From an uncultured Flavobacteriales bacterium (GTDB lineage: Bacteria; Bacteroidota; Bacteroidia; Flavobacteriales_D; Crocinitomicaceae): a stretch of DNA of 64,000 nt. The translations under genes and the position numbers were made by a program. The first letter of the stretch is position 1, and every line of letters begins with the position of its first letter. The DNA lies in contig CALEIK010000018.1 of NCBI GenBank assembly GCA_937876195.1, positions 1-64,000 on the forward strand. The letters run 5' to 3'. Under the pieces are notes generated by a model, which saw only the letters and a program-made list of their open reading frames with translations, made no database searches and was not told the DNA's origin. Below, piece after piece: positions 18,325 through 27,021 of this stretch.

Positions 18325-18993
18325 ATGAGAAAAATACTATTTACATTGGCCGCGGTTGTATTATCTACACTGAGCCTAAACGCACAATTAACCGAAGGTC
18401 ACGTCAAGTATGATATTGAGATGTCCTCTGATAATCCTGAAATGCAAATGCAATTAGCAATGATGCAAGGATCTAAATTTGAAATTTATTTCAAAGACAA
18501 CTTGACCCGTTCTGAGATGAGCATGGGAACAATTATGAAAATTTCTACCATTACAAACACCGAAGCAGAGAATTCATTAATGTTGATGAGTGGTATGATG
18601 GGAAATATTGCCGTTAAAATTACTCCTGAAGACATGGATTCTGCAAAAGTCGAGGCACCAGAAATGGATATTGAACTTGTGGATGAGACAAAGGAGATTC
18701 AAGGGTATAAATGTCATAAAGCAATTGCAAGAGACGAAGAAGGATCAGAGTCTGTTTTTTGGTACACGGAGGAAATTAACATCAATAAAGAAGGACAAAG
18801 TTATTTGAATAGCGAAGTTCCTGGTTTTCCTTTGGAGTTTGAAATCAACAAGGGAGATTTAAAAATGACCATGCTAACGACAGAGTTTTCTAAAAAACTG
18901 GACAAGAAAATGGCAAAGGAATTGTTTGACACTACGATTCCTGAGGGATACAAGGAAATGTCGATGGAAGAGTTAGGAAACATGGGGATGTAG
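18325..18993 (+). CDS. Exported GLPGLI/DUF4412-like protein
   Basis: 222 residues from ATG 18325, which opens a signal peptide (MRKILFTLAAVVLSTLSLNAQ); earlier in-frame codons add a hydrophilic, unlikely leader. The mature part is Met- and Glu-rich and resembles the GLPGLI/DUF4412 group of Bacteroidota periplasmic proteins (LTEGHVKYDIEMSS, EIQGYKCHKAIA ... VFWYTEEI). The function of that group is unknown. It is 75 bp after rseP and ends at a strong terminator. Confidence 0.7.
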   Translation: MRKILFTLAAVVLSTLSLNAQLTEGHVKYDIEMSSDNPEMQMQLAMMQGSKFEIYFKDNLTRSEMSMGTIMKISTITNTEAENSLMLMSGMMGNIAVKITPEDMDSAKVEAPEMDIELVDETKEIQGYKCHKAIARDEEGSESVFWYTEEININKEGQSYLNSEVPGFPLEFEINKGDLKMTMLTTEFSKKLDKKMAKELFDTTIPEGYKEMSMEELGNMGM

Positions 18994-19016
18994 TCCTAGT
19001 CGCATAAATGAATTAG

Positions 19017-19050
19017 AAAGGTTGCTGGTCGAAGATCAGCAACCTTTTTT
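19017..19050 (+). terminator. Rho-independent terminator
   Basis: AAAGGTTGCTGGTC pairs with GATCAGCAACCTTT (one G-U pair) around a GAA loop and runs into seven T residues. Confidence 0.9.
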
Positions 19051-19150
19051 TGTCGAAAGTTATTTAGAACGATTATAAATACCCTTTTTATGGTATTGAT
19101 ATATCCAATGTGAACCCTGTACTTTGTGCCATACTTTTAAAACTGATAAA

Positions 19151-20314
19151 ATGAATTTTAAAGCGATAGCATTAATAGCACCAATCACACTAACAGCCTT
19201 GACTTTTTCATCATGCAAAAAAGAGGGTTGTACAGACCCTACAGCTGAAAACTACAATGAGAAAGCAAAGAAGGATGATGGAAGTTGTCTTTACCCAGAA
19301 GAACCAACATCACCTAGTTACACAACCCCATCTACGTTTGTGTTTACAGATGCTGCTGGGAACTCAACCGTTTCTTATAGCGGACAAACGGAGCGTTTGG
19401 ATCAATTAGGGGAAATGGTTGTATTAATGAAAACGGGAAATTCAACAACATTAGACGCGCAAGTACTTAAAGATATGTTCGCGAACACAGGAGGGAACGG
19501 AAATGGATATTTTTCCTTTTCTTCTACCAAGCAATTAAAAGACAAGTGCTTTTCGGTAGATCAAGCGATGTTTGAAACTTGGATGGATGAAATTGCACTT
19601 GCGAGCGCAAGTCATGCAATGACCGCAACGGACGGTCAGGCAGGTGTACTAACCTCGGGAGCATCGACTTACTTATTGGATGCGAACGGAATGGAACATG
19701 TACAGCTGATTGAGAAAGGGTTGATGGGCGCTGTTTTCATGCACCAAGCATTGAACGTGTATTTTGGTGATGCTAAAATGGATGTGGACAATACAATGGC
19801 TGTTGATGCTGCTGGCGGAAAATACTATACAGCAATGGAACACCACTGGGATGAAGCATTTGGATACTTTGGAGTGCCAACGGATTTTCCAACGACACCA
19901 GCGACCCGATTCTGGGGGAAATACTGCATGAGTCAAAATACAACGTTGAACTCAAATGCTGATATGATGAACAACTTCTTGAAAGGACGTGCTGCACTTT
20001 CAGCGGATGTGTTAACAGATAGAGATGCGGCAATCACTGCAATCAGAACTGAGTGGGAAGATATTTCGGCTCATCAAGCGATGAAATATTTAGATGATGC
20101 CATCGGCTATTTTGGCAACGATGAGGCAAAGTTTTTCCACGCACTTTCTGAAGCATACGCGTTCGCTTGGAACTTACGTTATGCACCAGAAGAAACGAGA
20201 AGAATGGACCCTAGTTCACACGCAAGCCTAATGGTATTGTTTGGAGCAAATTTTTGGTCATTGACCATTGGTGATTTGAACGCCATCAAAAATACAATTG
20301 ACGCAAACTATTAA
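19151..20314 (+). CDS. DUF4856 domain lipoprotein
   Basis: 387 residues from ATG 19151, which opens a lipoprotein signal (lipobox TFSSCKKEG). A short calcium-binding-like module follows (GCTDPTAENYNEKAKKDDGSC), common at the N-termini of Bacteroidota surface proteins. The rest fits DUF4856, helical with conserved HHWDEAFGYFG, FWGKYC and H..A..YLDDAIGYFG stretches. The two AxGYFG segments suggest an internal duplication, as in imelysin-like folds. DUF4856 genes often sit beside imelysin genes, as here. It leads the operon to the TonB receptor, with 9 bp before the imelysin gene. The ligand is unknown; iron is the usual suggestion for the neighbour. Confidence 0.85.
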   Translation: MNFKAIALIAPITLTALTFSSCKKEGCTDPTAENYNEKAKKDDGSCLYPEEPTSPSYTTPSTFVFTDAAGNSTVSYSGQTERLDQLGEMVVLMKTGNSTTLDAQVLKDMFANTGGNGNGYFSFSSTKQLKDKCFSVDQAMFETWMDEIALASASHAMTATDGQAGVLTSGASTYLLDANGMEHVQLIEKGLMGAVFMHQALNVYFGDAKMDVDNTMAVDAAGGKYYTAMEHHWDEAFGYFGVPTDFPTTPATRFWGKYCMSQNTTLNSNADMMNNFLKGRAALSADVLTDRDAAITAIRTEWEDISAHQAMKYLDDAIGYFGNDEAKFFHALSEAYAFAWNLRYAPEETRRMDPSSHASLMVLFGANFWSLTIGDLNAIKNTIDANY

Positions 20315-20323
20315 TAGTTAATC

Positions 20324-21418
20324 ATGAAGCTGACACTAAAAAACACCTCATTAGCGACTTTTTCATTCTTAATTGCAGGTGCCATCTTAATTGGTGCCTG
20401 CAAGAAGGATGATCAAGACGAAATAGATCCTGAATCATTCAACAAGGGGTTGCTTTTAACAAACCTAGCGGATAACTATATTTTACCCGCATTGAATGAT
20501 TTTAGTGTCAAAATTTCTGCGCTCGAAACGAGTTACATTGCTTTCCAAAGTGGTCGAACGCAGATGAATCTAGAAATCACACAAGAAGCTTGGAAGGAAG
20601 CGTATTTAAGCTGGCAAAGCCTTAAGATTTTTGATTTTGGACCTATCCGCGACATTGGATTTAAAGGAGCAACTGGAACATATCCAACAGACACTGTAAA
20701 GATTAATAACAATGTAAGCAGTGGTTCTTATAACTTAGCAACGGCAGCAAATGTTGATGCGATTGGTTTACCCGCACTTGATTATTTTTTGTTTCGTGTT
20801 GATGCACTGAACTATTTCATAGGAGATGAAGCCTATACAACATACGGATTAGATGTCATTCAGAAAATGAAGAACGAAACAGCGATTGTTGTTGCGGGAT
20901 GGAGTTCGTACAAAGCTACGTTTGTTGCGTCAACTGGAACGGAGAGCACATCCGCCTTTTCACAGCTAGTCAATGAGTATACGAGGGATTATGAGTTGGC
21001 AAAAAACGCAAAGCTTGGAATTCCAATCGGGAAACCGTATCTAGGTATTCAGCGCCCAGAGTACATCGAAGCACGTAGAAGTGGGTTTTCGTTTGAGCTA
21101 CTCCGAAAAAGCATGGTCAGTTTGACGGCTGTTTTTAACGGGAACTCATTTGATGGCGGCACAGCAGGAATAGGTTTTGATGATTACCTAGTACAACTTG
21201 AGAGGGGAATGCTGTCGTCGACTATTAACACGCGGTTCTCACAAATCATCACAAAAATTGACACGTTTTCAGGGACACTTGAGCAAGAAATGGCGACGAG
21301 TGTTTCAGACCTAGACGAATTGTATAATTTGGTTCAGGGACAAGTAGTCAACATAAAAACAGACATGACGTCCGCTTTTGGTGTTTTAATAACCTATCAA
21401 GATAATGACGGTGATTAA
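20324..21418 (+). CDS. Imelysin family lipoprotein (IrpA-like)
   Basis: 364 residues with a lipoprotein signal (lipobox LIGACKKD). The imelysin (peptidase M75-like) helical fold is indicated by AWKEAYLSWQSLKIFDFGPI and by GLPALDYFLF near residue 149. In canonical imelysins this second stretch reads GxHxxE; here His is Pro and Glu is Asp, so the presumed metal site is not conserved. Imelysin-like proteins are linked to iron acquisition rather than proven proteolysis. It overlaps the HTTM gene by 14 bp, which implies translational coupling. Confidence 0.86.
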   Translation: MKLTLKNTSLATFSFLIAGAILIGACKKDDQDEIDPESFNKGLLLTNLADNYILPALNDFSVKISALETSYIAFQSGRTQMNLEITQEAWKEAYLSWQSLKIFDFGPIRDIGFKGATGTYPTDTVKINNNVSSGSYNLATAANVDAIGLPALDYFLFRVDALNYFIGDEAYTTYGLDVIQKMKNETAIVVAGWSSYKATFVASTGTESTSAFSQLVNEYTRDYELAKNAKLGIPIGKPYLGIQRPEYIEARRSGFSFELLRKSMVSLTAVFNGNSFDGGTAGIGFDDYLVQLERGMLSSTINTRFSQIITKIDTFSGTLEQEMATSVSDLDELYNLVQGQVVNIKTDMTSAFGVLITYQDNDGD

Positions 21419-22793
21419 TGCGGTAAAACGTCAACTTTTTAATGCCTTTTACAAGGAAGTATCAATAGCCCCTTTAATTGTTTTTCGAGTAATTTTTGGG
21501 GCTTTGATGTTGTTTGGAACATCTCGGTTTTTGTACAAGGGATGGGTAAAGGCACTTTACATTGATCCGCAGTATTACTTCGGTTATTTGGGTTTCGAAT
21601 GGGTCAAGCCGTTGGAAGGAGATATGATGTACCTTCCCTTTTATTTGATGATTGCTTCGGCAATCTTCATTATTTTTGGACTGTTCTACAGGTATGCAGC
21701 CCTAGTTTTTTTTATCTGTTTTACCTACGTGGAGTTGTTGGATAAGTCCAACTATTTGAATCACTACTATTTTGTGAGCCTCATGAGTTTCATCATGGTG
21801 CTTGTTCCTGCCAATCGTTATTTTTCGTTGGACACACTTCTTTTTCCAAAAATTAAACAGCACACCACTGCAGCATGGCACATTAACATTATCAAGTTTC
21901 AACTGGCGATGGTGTATTGTTTTGCCGGCATTGCAAAATTGAACAGCGATTGGTTGTTTCAAGCACAGCCGCTCAGGACGTGGTTGCAAGCGCACCATAA
22001 CATTCCGGTCATAGGAGGCCATTTCCAAGAAGCGTGGACGGCATATGCCTTTAGTTGGTTCGGTTGTTTTTATGATTTGTTTATTGTGTTCTTCTTACTC
22101 AGCAACCGTTTTCGCCCATTCGCGTATGTTGCGGTTGTTTTCTTTCATATTGTAACGTGGTATTTGTTTCCCATTGGCGTTTTCCCTTGGGTAATGATTT
22201 TCTCCACGCTCATTTTTTTCTCCCCAACATTTCACGAGCGGATCTTGAATGGAATAAGAAATCTGTTCAAGAAAGGACCCGAAGTATTTGCTGTTACGAC
22301 AAAGGTATTTCCCAAAAAGAAGGTGTTGCACTACTTTTTATGTGTCTATATTTTAGTTCAACTCCTCGTACCGTTTAGGTATGTGCTTTATCCAGGAGAT
22401 TTATTTTGGAACGAAGAAGGATTTCGTTTTTCGTGGCGGGTCATGCTGATGCACAAGGATGGACATGCAACTTTTTATCTGCACGATAAAAAAACGGGAC
22501 GTGAATCAGAAATTAACAATGCTAAGTTTTTGACGCAAACGCAGGAGGATCAGATGGCGACGCAACCAGACATGATTTTGCAATATGCGCAAATACTCAA
22601 AAAGCACTATGATGGGAAAACCTTGATATATGGTGATCAAACATTCGAAATAAAGGATCCTGCTATTCACGCTGAAATTTACGTTTCATTGAACGGAAGA
22701 CCCTCAAAACTCTTTGTAGATAAAAAGCATGACTTATCTTTGCTGCCTTATAATTTGTGTCACCGAAATTGGATAGAGCCCTTCAGGGAATGA
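21405..22793 (+). CDS. HTTM domain membrane protein
   Basis: 462 residues with about seven to eight hydrophobic helices in the first 320 residues. The layout and the LVPANRYFSLD motif fit the HTTM (horizontally transferred transmembrane) domain, a homologue of vitamin K-dependent gamma-carboxylase. The C-terminal ~130 residues are a soluble domain. The role of HTTM proteins beside imelysin is unclear; a modification of the partner lipoproteins is only a suggestion. ATG 21405 lies inside the imelysin gene and the stop overlaps the next start as ATGA. Confidence 0.85.
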   Translation: MTVINAVKRQLFNAFYKEVSIAPLIVFRVIFGALMLFGTSRFLYKGWVKALYIDPQYYFGYLGFEWVKPLEGDMMYLPFYLMIASAIFIIFGLFYRYAALVFFICFTYVELLDKSNYLNHYYFVSLMSFIMVLVPANRYFSLDTLLFPKIKQHTTAAWHINIIKFQLAMVYCFAGIAKLNSDWLFQAQPLRTWLQAHHNIPVIGGHFQEAWTAYAFSWFGCFYDLFIVFFLLSNRFRPFAYVAVVFFHIVTWYLFPIGVFPWVMIFSTLIFFSPTFHERILNGIRNLFKKGPEVFAVTTKVFPKKKVLHYFLCVYILVQLLVPFRYVLYPGDLFWNEEGFRFSWRVMLMHKDGHATFYLHDKKTGRESEINNAKFLTQTQEDQMATQPDMILQYAQILKKHYDGKTLIYGDQTFEIKDPAIHAEIYVSLNGRPSKLFVDKKHDLSLLPYNLCHRNWIEPFRE

Positions 22794-25219
22794 GAGTACT
22801 AATAGTCATAATGTTGTGTTCCGGGCTTACGGCATTTGGACAGGTGTTCAATGGACAGGTTGTGGACAAAACCAAAGGAGGAATTCCCGGCGTTCGCATA
22901 AGTAATAGCTCGAACGGACATTTTGTACAATCTGATCTTGATGGAATGTTCTCCATCAATGCCAGTGTTGGAGACGCACTTCTGTTTGCTTACTACGGAT
23001 TTGACACCCTGCAGTACCTTATTTCTTCTTCCGAGGATTTTTCGGGAAGGAGAATTATACAGTTAAAAGGAAATATTCAGAATGTCGAAGAAATGAATGT
23101 GAAACGAAATCGCATGGAGACTTTCGATGTTGGTTTTCTTCCCCCAATCAAAGGAGTTCAAATCTATACAGGAACAAATGCGGTCATCGAACTTACCAAC
23201 CTGAATGGCGCAAAATCTACTGGAAACCCGCGTGAAATTTTTGCCAAGGTTCCTGGGTTGAATATTTGGGAAAGTGATGGCGCAGGAATCCAGATGGGCA
23301 TAGGCGGTCGAGGTTTAAGTCCAAATCGAACTGCCAATTTTAATACGCGTCAAAACGGGTATGACATCAGTGCGGATGCTTTGGGTTATCCAGAGAGTTA
23401 TTACACACCACCATTGGAGGCATTGAAATCAATTGAAATCATTCGAGGGTCGGCTTCCTTGCAGTTTGGGACTCAGTTTGGCGGATTGTTGAATTTCATT
23501 ATAAAAGATCCTCCGCTTACCACACCGTTTGAATTTACGACGAGAAACACAGGTGGCGCGTACGGTTATTTTGGAACATTCAACAGAGTAGCGGGGACAC
23601 ACAAACGGTTTTCTTACCAAGTATATCACCAATACAAACGTGGGAATGGTTATAGAAGGAACAGTGGGTTTCAACAGCACCAATTGTTCGCTCAGGCCTC
23701 TTACTACCTGACGGAACGCATGAAAGTACGCTTGGAGTATACGCACATGAACTACCTAGCGCAGCAAGCTGGAGGCTTGTCTGATTTACAATTTGAAACA
23801 GACCCTGTGCAAAGCATCCGAGACAGAAACTGGTTTAAGGTGAACTGGAATATTCTCGCGTTGCACTATGATTATGAAATTTCAGACAAGGCACATTTCA
23901 ATATTCGCGCATTTGGGATGTTGTCCAATCGAGAAACGCTCGGTTTTTTGGGTAAAATTACCCAGGCTGATCCAGGTGGAAGTCGAGAAATGTTGTCTGG
24001 AGATTTTAAAAATGCGGGTGTCGAAGCGCGATTCTTGCGACGGTATTATTTGACCAGTGATTCGAGTAAAATAGCATTAAAGGGTGCCTTTTTGATCGGG
24101 GGGCGGTATTACCAAGGCAACACGACTTCAAAACAGGGAATTGCTACTGATGGACTGGATGCAAATTTCACCTATCGCAACCCTGAAGATTTGGAAAGCT
24201 CATCCTTTAGCTATCCTTCGGAAAATCTGGCATTTTTTGCCGAAAACATTTTCTTCATAGGAAAGAGATGGACGATTAATGCGGGACTTCGTTTCGAGCA
24301 TATTGAAAGTGGGTCAGCTGGTTATTTCAAGCAGTATCTAGTACATCCTGTGAACAATGATACATTGGCAATTTATACCCACACCGATTCAAACAGTGTG
24401 AATAGGAGCATTCTGCTTGGTGGAGTGGGGACATCGTTTAAGCTGTCGAAAATGTCTTCGGTTTACACCAATTTCACGCAGAATTATAGAGCGATCAACT
24501 TTACGGATATTCGTGTCAATAACCCGAATGTTCAAATCGACAGTTTGATTCGAGATGAATACGGATACACTGCTGAATTGGGCTTTAGAGGGTTGGTGAA
24601 CGAATTTTTGATTTACGATGTGGCTGGGTTTTATGTGTTTTACGGAGACAAAATAGGATTGGCACCTAAGCAGGGGACGACCTACAAGGAACGGACAAAT
24701 ATCGGAGACGCGCAGAATTACGGCGTGGAATTATTTTCTGAAATCGACTTTTTGAAAGCGTTCAAGAAGGATGCACGACACAGCGTTTCTATTTTCGTGA
24801 ATGCTGCGTACATCAACGCCAACTACATCCGTTCGAAGGAACCGAATTACATTGGAAAAAAGGTGGAATACGTGAGTTCCGTTATTTTAAAATCAGGACT
24901 CAAGTATAGATTCATGGGTTGGAGTATTCAGGTGCAAGGGTCGTATAATTCAGAACAATTTTCGGATGCCTCCAATTCTGTTGTTCCTTCAGGAGATGCA
25001 GTGATTGGATTAATTCCAGCATATTACGTGTTTGATTTTTCAGGAAGATATGCGTTTACAGATTATTTTCAAGTAGAATTGGGGGTAACTAATTTCACCA
25101 ATCAATCTTATTTCACGCGAAGAGCTACGGGATATCCAGGGCCGGGGATTTTACCTTCGGATGGCATTGGAGGTTATTTAACGTTGCAATACAAGTTTAG
25201 AGCAAAGCGGAAGGGTTAA
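22790..25219 (+). CDS. TonB-dependent receptor, FecA-like
   Basis: 809 residues from ATG 22790, chosen because it forms an ATGA overlap with the HTTM stop and opens a signal peptide (MRVLIVIMLCSGLTAFGQ). A carboxypeptidase-regulatory-like domain follows (about 21-95), then a plug (about 110-235) with GIGGRGLSPNRTANFNTRQNGYD and IEIIRGSASLQFGTQFGGLLNF, resembling ferric-citrate receptor FecA plugs, and a barrel. It is the outer-membrane importer of the DUF4856-imelysin-HTTM operon, so ferric iron or another metal complex is the likely cargo. Confidence 0.88.
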   Translation: MRVLIVIMLCSGLTAFGQVFNGQVVDKTKGGIPGVRISNSSNGHFVQSDLDGMFSINASVGDALLFAYYGFDTLQYLISSSEDFSGRRIIQLKGNIQNVEEMNVKRNRMETFDVGFLPPIKGVQIYTGTNAVIELTNLNGAKSTGNPREIFAKVPGLNIWESDGAGIQMGIGGRGLSPNRTANFNTRQNGYDISADALGYPESYYTPPLEALKSIEIIRGSASLQFGTQFGGLLNFIIKDPPLTTPFEFTTRNTGGAYGYFGTFNRVAGTHKRFSYQVYHQYKRGNGYRRNSGFQQHQLFAQASYYLTERMKVRLEYTHMNYLAQQAGGLSDLQFETDPVQSIRDRNWFKVNWNILALHYDYEISDKAHFNIRAFGMLSNRETLGFLGKITQADPGGSREMLSGDFKNAGVEARFLRRYYLTSDSSKIALKGAFLIGGRYYQGNTTSKQGIATDGLDANFTYRNPEDLESSSFSYPSENLAFFAENIFFIGKRWTINAGLRFEHIESGSAGYFKQYLVHPVNNDTLAIYTHTDSNSVNRSILLGGVGTSFKLSKMSSVYTNFTQNYRAINFTDIRVNNPNVQIDSLIRDEYGYTAELGFRGLVNEFLIYDVAGFYVFYGDKIGLAPKQGTTYKERTNIGDAQNYGVELFSEIDFLKAFKKDARHSVSIFVNAAYINANYIRSKEPNYIGKKVEYVSSVILKSGLKYRFMGWSIQVQGSYNSEQFSDASNSVVPSGDAVIGLIPAYYVFDFSGRYAFTDYFQVELGVTNFTNQSYFTRRATGYPGPGILPSDGIGGYLTLQYKFRAKRKG

Positions 25220-25231
25220 TCTTATATGTAA

Positions 25232-25260
25232 AAACGGCGCCTATGTCCTAAGCGCCGTTT
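25232..25260. terminator. Bidirectional terminator, TonB receptor / recA
   Basis: AAACGGCGC and GCGCCGTTT form a 9-bp perfect stem, lying 12 bp after the receptor stop and 20 bp beyond the recA stop on the other strand. Confidence 0.85.
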
Positions 25261-25280
25261 ATTACGATATGCAAATTGCT

Positions 25281-26303
25281 TTATGCTTCTAGTTCAACCT
25301 CAACCTTCGGCACAAGAGCGTCTTTAATCTTAGCTTCTAGTTCTTCCATTAATTCAGGGTTATCCTGTAGAATTAATTTTACAGCATCTCTACCTTGACC
25401 TAGGCGGGTTTCTCCATAAGAGAACCAAGATCCACTTTTGCTAATAATATTCATGTCGACACCAAGGTCTAGTATTTCGCCTACTTTGGAAATACCTCCG
25501 CCATACATAATGTCGAATTCTGCTTTTCTAAATGGTGGTGCCACTTTGTTTTTAACCACCTTCACTCTGGTGCGGTTACCGATGACTTCTTCTCCTTCTT
25601 TCAATTGGGCCGCTCTTCGAATGTCCAAACGAACAGAGGAATAGAATTTAAGTGCATTTCCACCCGTAGTCGTCTCTGGGTTTCCGAACATCACACCGAT
25701 TTTCTCACGCAATTGATTGATGAAAATACAACAGCAGTTCGCTTTGTTGATGGAGCTTGTTAGCTTTCTTAAGGCTTTTGACATTAGTCGCGCTTGTAAC
25801 CCCATTTGTGAATCGCCCATTTCGCCTTCAATCTCGGCTTTTGGAGTAAGTGCAGCAACAGAATCGATTACAATAAGGTCGACTGCTCCAGAGCGAATTA
25901 GGTTGTCGGCAATTTCTAAGGCTTGTTCTCCATTGTCAGGCTGTGAAATAAGTAAGCTGTTGACATCAACACCTAAGTTTTGTGCGTAGGTCTGATCAAA
26001 GGCATGCTCGGCATCGATAATGGCAGCAATGCCACCTTGTTTTTGAACTTCCGCGATGGCGTGAATAGCGAGGGTGGTTTTCCCAGACGATTCAGGACCG
26101 TAGATTTCCACGACTCTACCTTTAGGGTAACCACCAACACCAAGTGCTAAATCAAGGGTCAGTGATCCCGAAGGAATAACATCTACTTTTACAATTGGAT
26201 TGTCTCCTAATCGCATTACGGAACCTTTTCCGTAAGTTTTGTCAAGCTTGTCCATCGTAAGTTGGAGTGCTTTTAATTTTTCTGTGTTTACTTCTTTTGA
26301 CAT
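25281..26303 (-). CDS. recA: Recombinase RecA
   Basis: 340 residues from ATG 26303 (MSKEVNTEKLKALQ...), the normal RecA start; an earlier in-frame codon adds 11 atypical residues and was rejected. Walker A GPESSGKTT, Walker B (LIVIDSVAAL), loop L1 (EGEMGDSQMGLQARLMSKALRKL), loop L2 (FGNPETTTGGNALKFYSS) and a short acidic C-terminus are all present. It drives homologous recombination and works with DprA (3454) in transformation. It lies 75 bp after bcp on the same strand, with a perfect 7-bp palindrome in that gap. Confidence 0.98.
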   Translation of the reverse strand: MSKEVNTEKLKALQLTMDKLDKTYGKGSVMRLGDNPIVKVDVIPSGSLTLDLALGVGGYPKGRVVEIYGPESSGKTTLAIHAIAEVQKQGGIAAIIDAEHAFDQTYAQNLGVDVNSLLISQPDNGEQALEIADNLIRSGAVDLIVIDSVAALTPKAEIEGEMGDSQMGLQARLMSKALRKLTSSINKANCCCIFINQLREKIGVMFGNPETTTGGNALKFYSSVRLDIRRAAQLKEGEEVIGNRTRVKVVKNKVAPPFRKAEFDIMYGGGISKVGEILDLGVDMNIISKSGSWFSYGETRLGQGRDAVKLILQDNPELMEELEAKIKDALVPKVEVELEA

Positions 26304-26367
26304 ATCGTTTGTTTTTTTGTTTGTACCGAAGCACAATATTAATTTCTACAAAGGTTGCAGTTGTAGT

Positions 26368-26384
26368 ACGTAAACTATTTACGT
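26368..26384 (-). promoter_or_regulatory. Perfect palindrome upstream of recA
   Basis: ACGTAAA-CTA-TTTACGT spans the bcp stop codon and lies 65 bp before the recA ATG. It could be a regulator site or a small hairpin on the bcp-recA transcript. No T tract follows. Confidence 0.4.
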
Positions 26385-26858
26385 TGTTGATTTTTTATTT
26401 TTATAAGCGGTTAAAATTTCGGCAGTGTGATCTTTTGTTTTTGGTTTTTCGATGATTTCAATGATTGTATGTGATTCGTCCAATACAAAGGTTGTTCTGT
26501 GGATTCCATCATATACGCGTCCCATGAATCTTTTTTCTCCCCACACACCAAATAAATTTAATAAGGTGTGGTCAACATCGGCTAACAACGAAAAAGGCAA
26601 GCTATATTTTTCGATAAATTTTTGGTGTTTCTTCTCGTTGTCTGCACTTACTCCAAGAATAACAATTCCCTCAGTTTGAAGCGTAGAATAATTGTCGCGA
26701 ATGTTACATGCTTGAGCCGTACATCCAGGTGTATCATCTTTAGGATAAAAGTAAATCACAACACGCTTTCCTTTATAGTCATTCAGACTAATGGTATTGC
26801 CGTGCTGATCCTTCGATGAAAATTCGGGTGCTTGATCTCCAATTTTTAAATGCTTCAT
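26379..26858 (-). CDS. bcp: Thioredoxin-dependent thiol peroxidase (BCP/PrxQ)
   Basis: 159 residues; reduces hydroperoxides in the cytoplasm using thioredoxin. Peroxidatic Cys46 and resolving Cys51 form the PrxQ CxxxxC pattern (DDTPGCTAQACNIRD), with the FYPKDDTPGCT peroxiredoxin motif intact. A consensus -7 box lies 41 bp upstream. With recA just downstream it may share a transcript. Confidence 0.95.
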   Translation of the reverse strand: MKHLKIGDQAPEFSSKDQHGNTISLNDYKGKRVVIYFYPKDDTPGCTAQACNIRDNYSTLQTEGIVILGVSADNEKKHQKFIEKYSLPFSLLADVDHTLLNLFGVWGEKRFMGRVYDGIHRTTFVLDESHTIIEIIEKPKTKDHTAEILTAYKNKKSTT

Positions 26859-26898
26859 TGTGACAGTTATTTAATCATTTTATTGACGAATAATTAAT

Positions 26899-26906
26899 CA
26901 AATATA
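26899..26906 (-). promoter_or_regulatory. bcp promoter -7 box
   Basis: Reads TATATTTG on the minus strand, an exact TAnnTTTG match, 41 bp before the bcp ATG. Confidence 0.6.
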
Positions 26907-26959
26907 GTTTCAATTTTTAAAATGACAAGAAATTAATCAAAAAAATACGAATAAATAGT

Positions 26960-26995
26960 TAGAAAAAACAAAAACACCCCTAAATCAGGGGTGTT
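26960..26995 (-). terminator. Terminator of the M1 aminopeptidase gene
   Basis: AACACCCCT/AGGGGTGTT stem (26972-26994), followed on the minus strand by a T-rich tract (TTTTTGTTTTTT). Confidence 0.88.
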
Positions 26996-27021
26996 CCGAC
27001 TAAAATATTTTTGAGGAGAGG

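Noticed and set aside
26368..26384. Naming the recA palindrome a LexA box
   Set aside because: It does not resemble known LexA consensus sequences, and I cannot tell whether this organism has LexA.
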